Made by a program: the position numbers and the translations under genes. A stretch of 7,035 nucleotides of DNA from Pseudomonadota bacterium (GTDB taxonomy: Bacteria; Myxococcota_A; UBA796; SXON01), in NCBI GenBank assembly GCA_005776735.1, contig SXOM01000429.1, positions 1 through 7,035 of the forward strand, read 5' to 3'. Of the stretch, positions 5,206 through 7,035 are shown one piece after another. Position 1 is the first letter of the stretch. Each line of letters starts with the position of its first letter. The notes beneath the pieces are model-generated. The model did no database searches, was not told where the DNA came from, and saw only the letters and a program-made list of their open reading frames with translations.

Positions 5206-7035
5206 ATGTCCGAAAACGCACCGACGCTTGACGCGTCAACGCTCTCGCACCTGATGCAGGTGGTGAGCACGCTGTCGGAGCTGCCGACCGAGCAGACGAT
5301 GGCCGAATTCGTCAGCAACGCGCTGCTGAGCGTGCCCGGCGTGTCCGGTGCGGCCGTCGAGCTCGGGAGCGGGAGCGCCCGCGCGGGCGCCGAGCCGAGC
5401 GAAGGCGGGTGCGCGTGGCGGGGGCCGCTGGCCTTCGCCGGTCGTGCGCACGGGCAGCTCGAGCTGGTGGTCGATGCCGACGCCGACTTCGCCGCCTACG
5501 CCCCGTTCGTCCGCACGCTCAGCCAGTCCCTCGCGGGCCAGGCGGCCCTGCGCGAAGCCCACCGCCGCGCCAACGCCGCGCAGGAGGAGCTGCAGCGCAT
5601 CCTCGCCAACCTCGAGCTGCGCGTCGGCGAGCGCACCTCCGAGCTGTTGGCCGCCAACGAGCAGCTCCGCCTGCAGGCGGCGGTCTTCGCCCACGCGATG
5701 GAGGGGATCATCATCACCGACCAGGACGAGAACATCCTGTCGGTCAACCCCGCGTTCACCGAGACGACCGGCTACACCTTCGAGGACGTGCTGCGGAGCC
5801 CGGACCGTACGCCGCGCCTCCTCCGCTCCGGGCGCCACGACGGCGCGTTCTACACGGCGATGTGGGCCGAGCTGCGCGATCGGGGGGCCTGGGCGGGCGA
5901 GGTGTGGAACCGCCGCCGCTCCGGGGAGGTGTTCCCCGAGTGGCTGCGCATCCGGGCCATCTACGACCAAGGCGGCAAGGTCGCCTACTACGTCGGCCAC
6001 TTCACCGACCTGTCCGAGCGCAAGGTCATCGAGGGCCGCCTCGACTTCCTGGCGCGCCACGACGCGCTCACCGGGCTCCTCAACCGCCAGGGCCTCGGCG
6101 AGCAGTTCCCGCTCGCGCGCGAACGCGCCGCGAGCGCACGCGAGTTCGTGGCCCTGGTGCTCATCGACCTCGACCACTTCAAGCTGGTCAACGACACCCT
6201 GGGCCACGAAGCCGGCGACCGGCTGCTGGTCGACGTCGCGCACCGCCTGCGGGCCGCGCTCCCCGCCACCCACACCCTCTCCCGCCACAGCGGCGACGAG
6301 TTCGTGGTCCTCTCGCCTTCGCTCCCGTCGGCCGAACACGCCGCCGACACGGTCGAGCGCCTGCTCGACGCGCTGCGCACCTACGGCGCCCTGTCCGGCG
6401 CCGGCCTGACGGTGTCGGCTTCGGCGGGCGTGGCGTTGTGCCCGAGCGACGGCACCGAGTTCGAAGAGCTGCTCAAGCGCGCCGACCTCGCCCTGCACGC
6501 GGCCAAGGGCGCGGGGCGCGACACGCTCGAGTTCTACTCCGACCTGCTCGACGCCGACGGTGCGCGCCGCTTCCGCCTCTTGCGCCTGCTCCGCGGGGCC
6601 GAGGAGCGCGGCGAGCTCGACGTCCACTACCAGCTCCAGGTCGACCTCGCGACCGGCGCGACGCTCGGCGCCGAGGCCCTCGCACGGTGGACGCCGCCGG
6701 AGCTCGGCCCCGTGAGCCCCGCCGAGTTCATCCCCCTCGCCGAGACCCACGGCCTCATCAACCGCCTCGGCGGCTGGGTCTTCCGGTCCGCGTGCGCGCA
6801 GCTCGCGGAGTGGCGGGCGACCGGGCTCGACGATCTCGCGGTCGCGATCAACCTCTCCGCCATCCAGTTCCGCCGTCCCGACCTCGCCAACGCGCTGATC
6901 GAGCTCGTCCAGGCCGCGGGCGTGCCCCCGCACGCGGTCGAGTTGGAGCTCACCGAGTCCATCCTCATCCAGAACCCCGAAGCCGCGCTGCAGACGTGCG
7001 CGCGCCTGAAGGACCACGGGTTCCGCCTCTCGATC
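5206..7035 (+). CDS. GAF-like/PAS/GGDEF/EAL cyclic-di-GMP protein, cut by window end
   Basis: The first 610 residues are present; the frame is open at the right edge. The ATG at 5206 follows GGAG (5198-5201). Residues 10-115 look like a divergent GAF domain, 118-158 form a coiled coil (ELRVGERTSELLAANEQL), 158-273 are a PAS domain (GIIITDQDENILSVNPAF, GYTFEDV, closing FTDLSERK), 280-445 are GGDEF and from about 460 EAL. In GGDEF, D321, N329 and D330 (LIDLDHFKLVND) and SGDEF (362-366) are visible; the first Gly is Ser, a variant seen in other GGDEF proteins. The place of the RxxD inhibitory site reads PATH, so product inhibition there is unlikely. In EAL, E490 (GAEALARW), N549 (INLSA) and E581 (ELTES) are kept; the DDFGTG region is outside. 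It could make and degrade c-di-GMP under control of a ligand or redox state sensed by PAS/GAF. No signal peptide or membrane segment is seen, so it is probably cytosolic. Confidence 0.93.
   Translation, partial: MSENAPTLDASTLSHLMQVVSTLSELPTEQTMAEFVSNALLSVPGVSGAAVELGSGSARAGAEPSEGGCAWRGPLAFAGRAHGQLELVVDADADFAAYAPFVRTLSQSLAGQAALREAHRRANAAQEELQRILANLELRVGERTSELLAANEQLRLQAAVFAHAMEGIIITDQDENILSVNPAFTETTGYTFEDVLRSPDRTPRLLRSGRHDGAFYTAMWAELRDRGAWAGEVWNRRRSGEVFPEWLRIRAIYDQGGKVAYYVGHFTDLSERKVIEGRLDFLARHDALTGLLNRQGLGEQFPLARERAASAREFVALVLIDLDHFKLVNDTLGHEAGDRLLVDVAHRLRAALPATHTLSRHSGDEFVVLSPSLPSAEHAADTVERLLDALRTYGALSGAGLTVSASAGVALCPSDGTEFEELLKRADLALHAAKGAGRDTLEFYSDLLDADGARRFRLLRLLRGAEERGELDVHYQLQVDLATGATLGAEALARWTPPELGPVSPAEFIPLAETHGLINRLGGWVFRSACAQLAEWRATGLDDLAVAINLSAIQFRRPDLANALIELVQAAGVPPHAVELELTESILIQNPEAALQTCARLKDHGFRLSI

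Noticed and set aside
3923..5239. 438-codon open frame on the minus strand
   Set aside because: It is antisense to the AAA+ regulator with intact Walker and HTH motifs on the plus strand, and crosses both intergenic regions.
5348..6409. 353-codon plus-strand frame overlapping the GGDEF-EAL gene
   Set aside because: It is a frame-shifted shadow (Ser/Arg/Pro-rich); the true frame starts at 5206 and is open to the window end.
5236..7017. 593-codon open frame on the minus strand
   Set aside because: It is antisense to the GAF-PAS-GGDEF-EAL gene, which has clear conserved motifs on the plus strand; the antisense translation shows no domain.

Overview
The window is GC-rich DNA (roughly 70% by eye) with tightly packed genes and strong G/C bias at codon third positions. 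The gene types are an HDOD protein, a DUF2325 protein, a very acidic small lipoprotein, a YhhN-type lysoplasmalogenase, an AAA+/Fis regulator and a GAF-PAS-GGDEF-EAL protein. Together they suggest a Myxococcota-like (former Deltaproteobacteria) chromosome. That placement is inference from style and gene content; there is no rRNA or marker gene to confirm it. I see no tRNA, rRNA, CRISPR array, insertion sequence or phage gene.

Layout: (1) 3-971 (+) is the C-terminal part or whole of an HDOD-domain protein; its frame is open to the left edge and proline-rich, so the true N-terminus is probably outside the window. (2) 982-2442 (-) converges on it with only 10 bp between stop codons and encodes a 486-residue protein whose last ~110 residues look like DUF2325. 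(3) After a 103-bp divergent intergenic region, 2546-2953 (+) encodes a small, extremely acidic, aromatic-rich putative lipoprotein. (4) 3073-3327 (+) glutaredoxin and 3329-3895 (+) YhhN-family membrane enzyme lie one base apart and look like a two-gene operon; a promoter-like sequence sits so close to the glutaredoxin ATG that the transcript may be leaderless. (5) 4106-5068 (+) is a stand-alone AAA+ regulator of the NtrC/sigma54-activator type with a Fis-type HTH, but without a recognisable GAFTGA loop. (6) 5206 to the right edge (+) is a GAF-like/coiled-coil/PAS/GGDEF/EAL protein cut by the window end.

The most interesting pattern is outside the genes. The 8-mer GTGCGACA occurs three times, plus one 7/8 match, all in the two intergenic regions before the AAA+ regulator and before the GGDEF-EAL gene. 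The copies are paired as inverted repeats with centre-to-centre distances of 22 and 32 bp, about two and three helical turns. This suggests that one regulator, perhaps the AAA+/Fis protein itself, controls its own gene and the adjacent cyclic-di-GMP gene. With the GAFTGA loop lost and no sigma54 promoter before the GGDEF-EAL gene, it may act without sigma54. This is a hypothesis from sequence pattern only.
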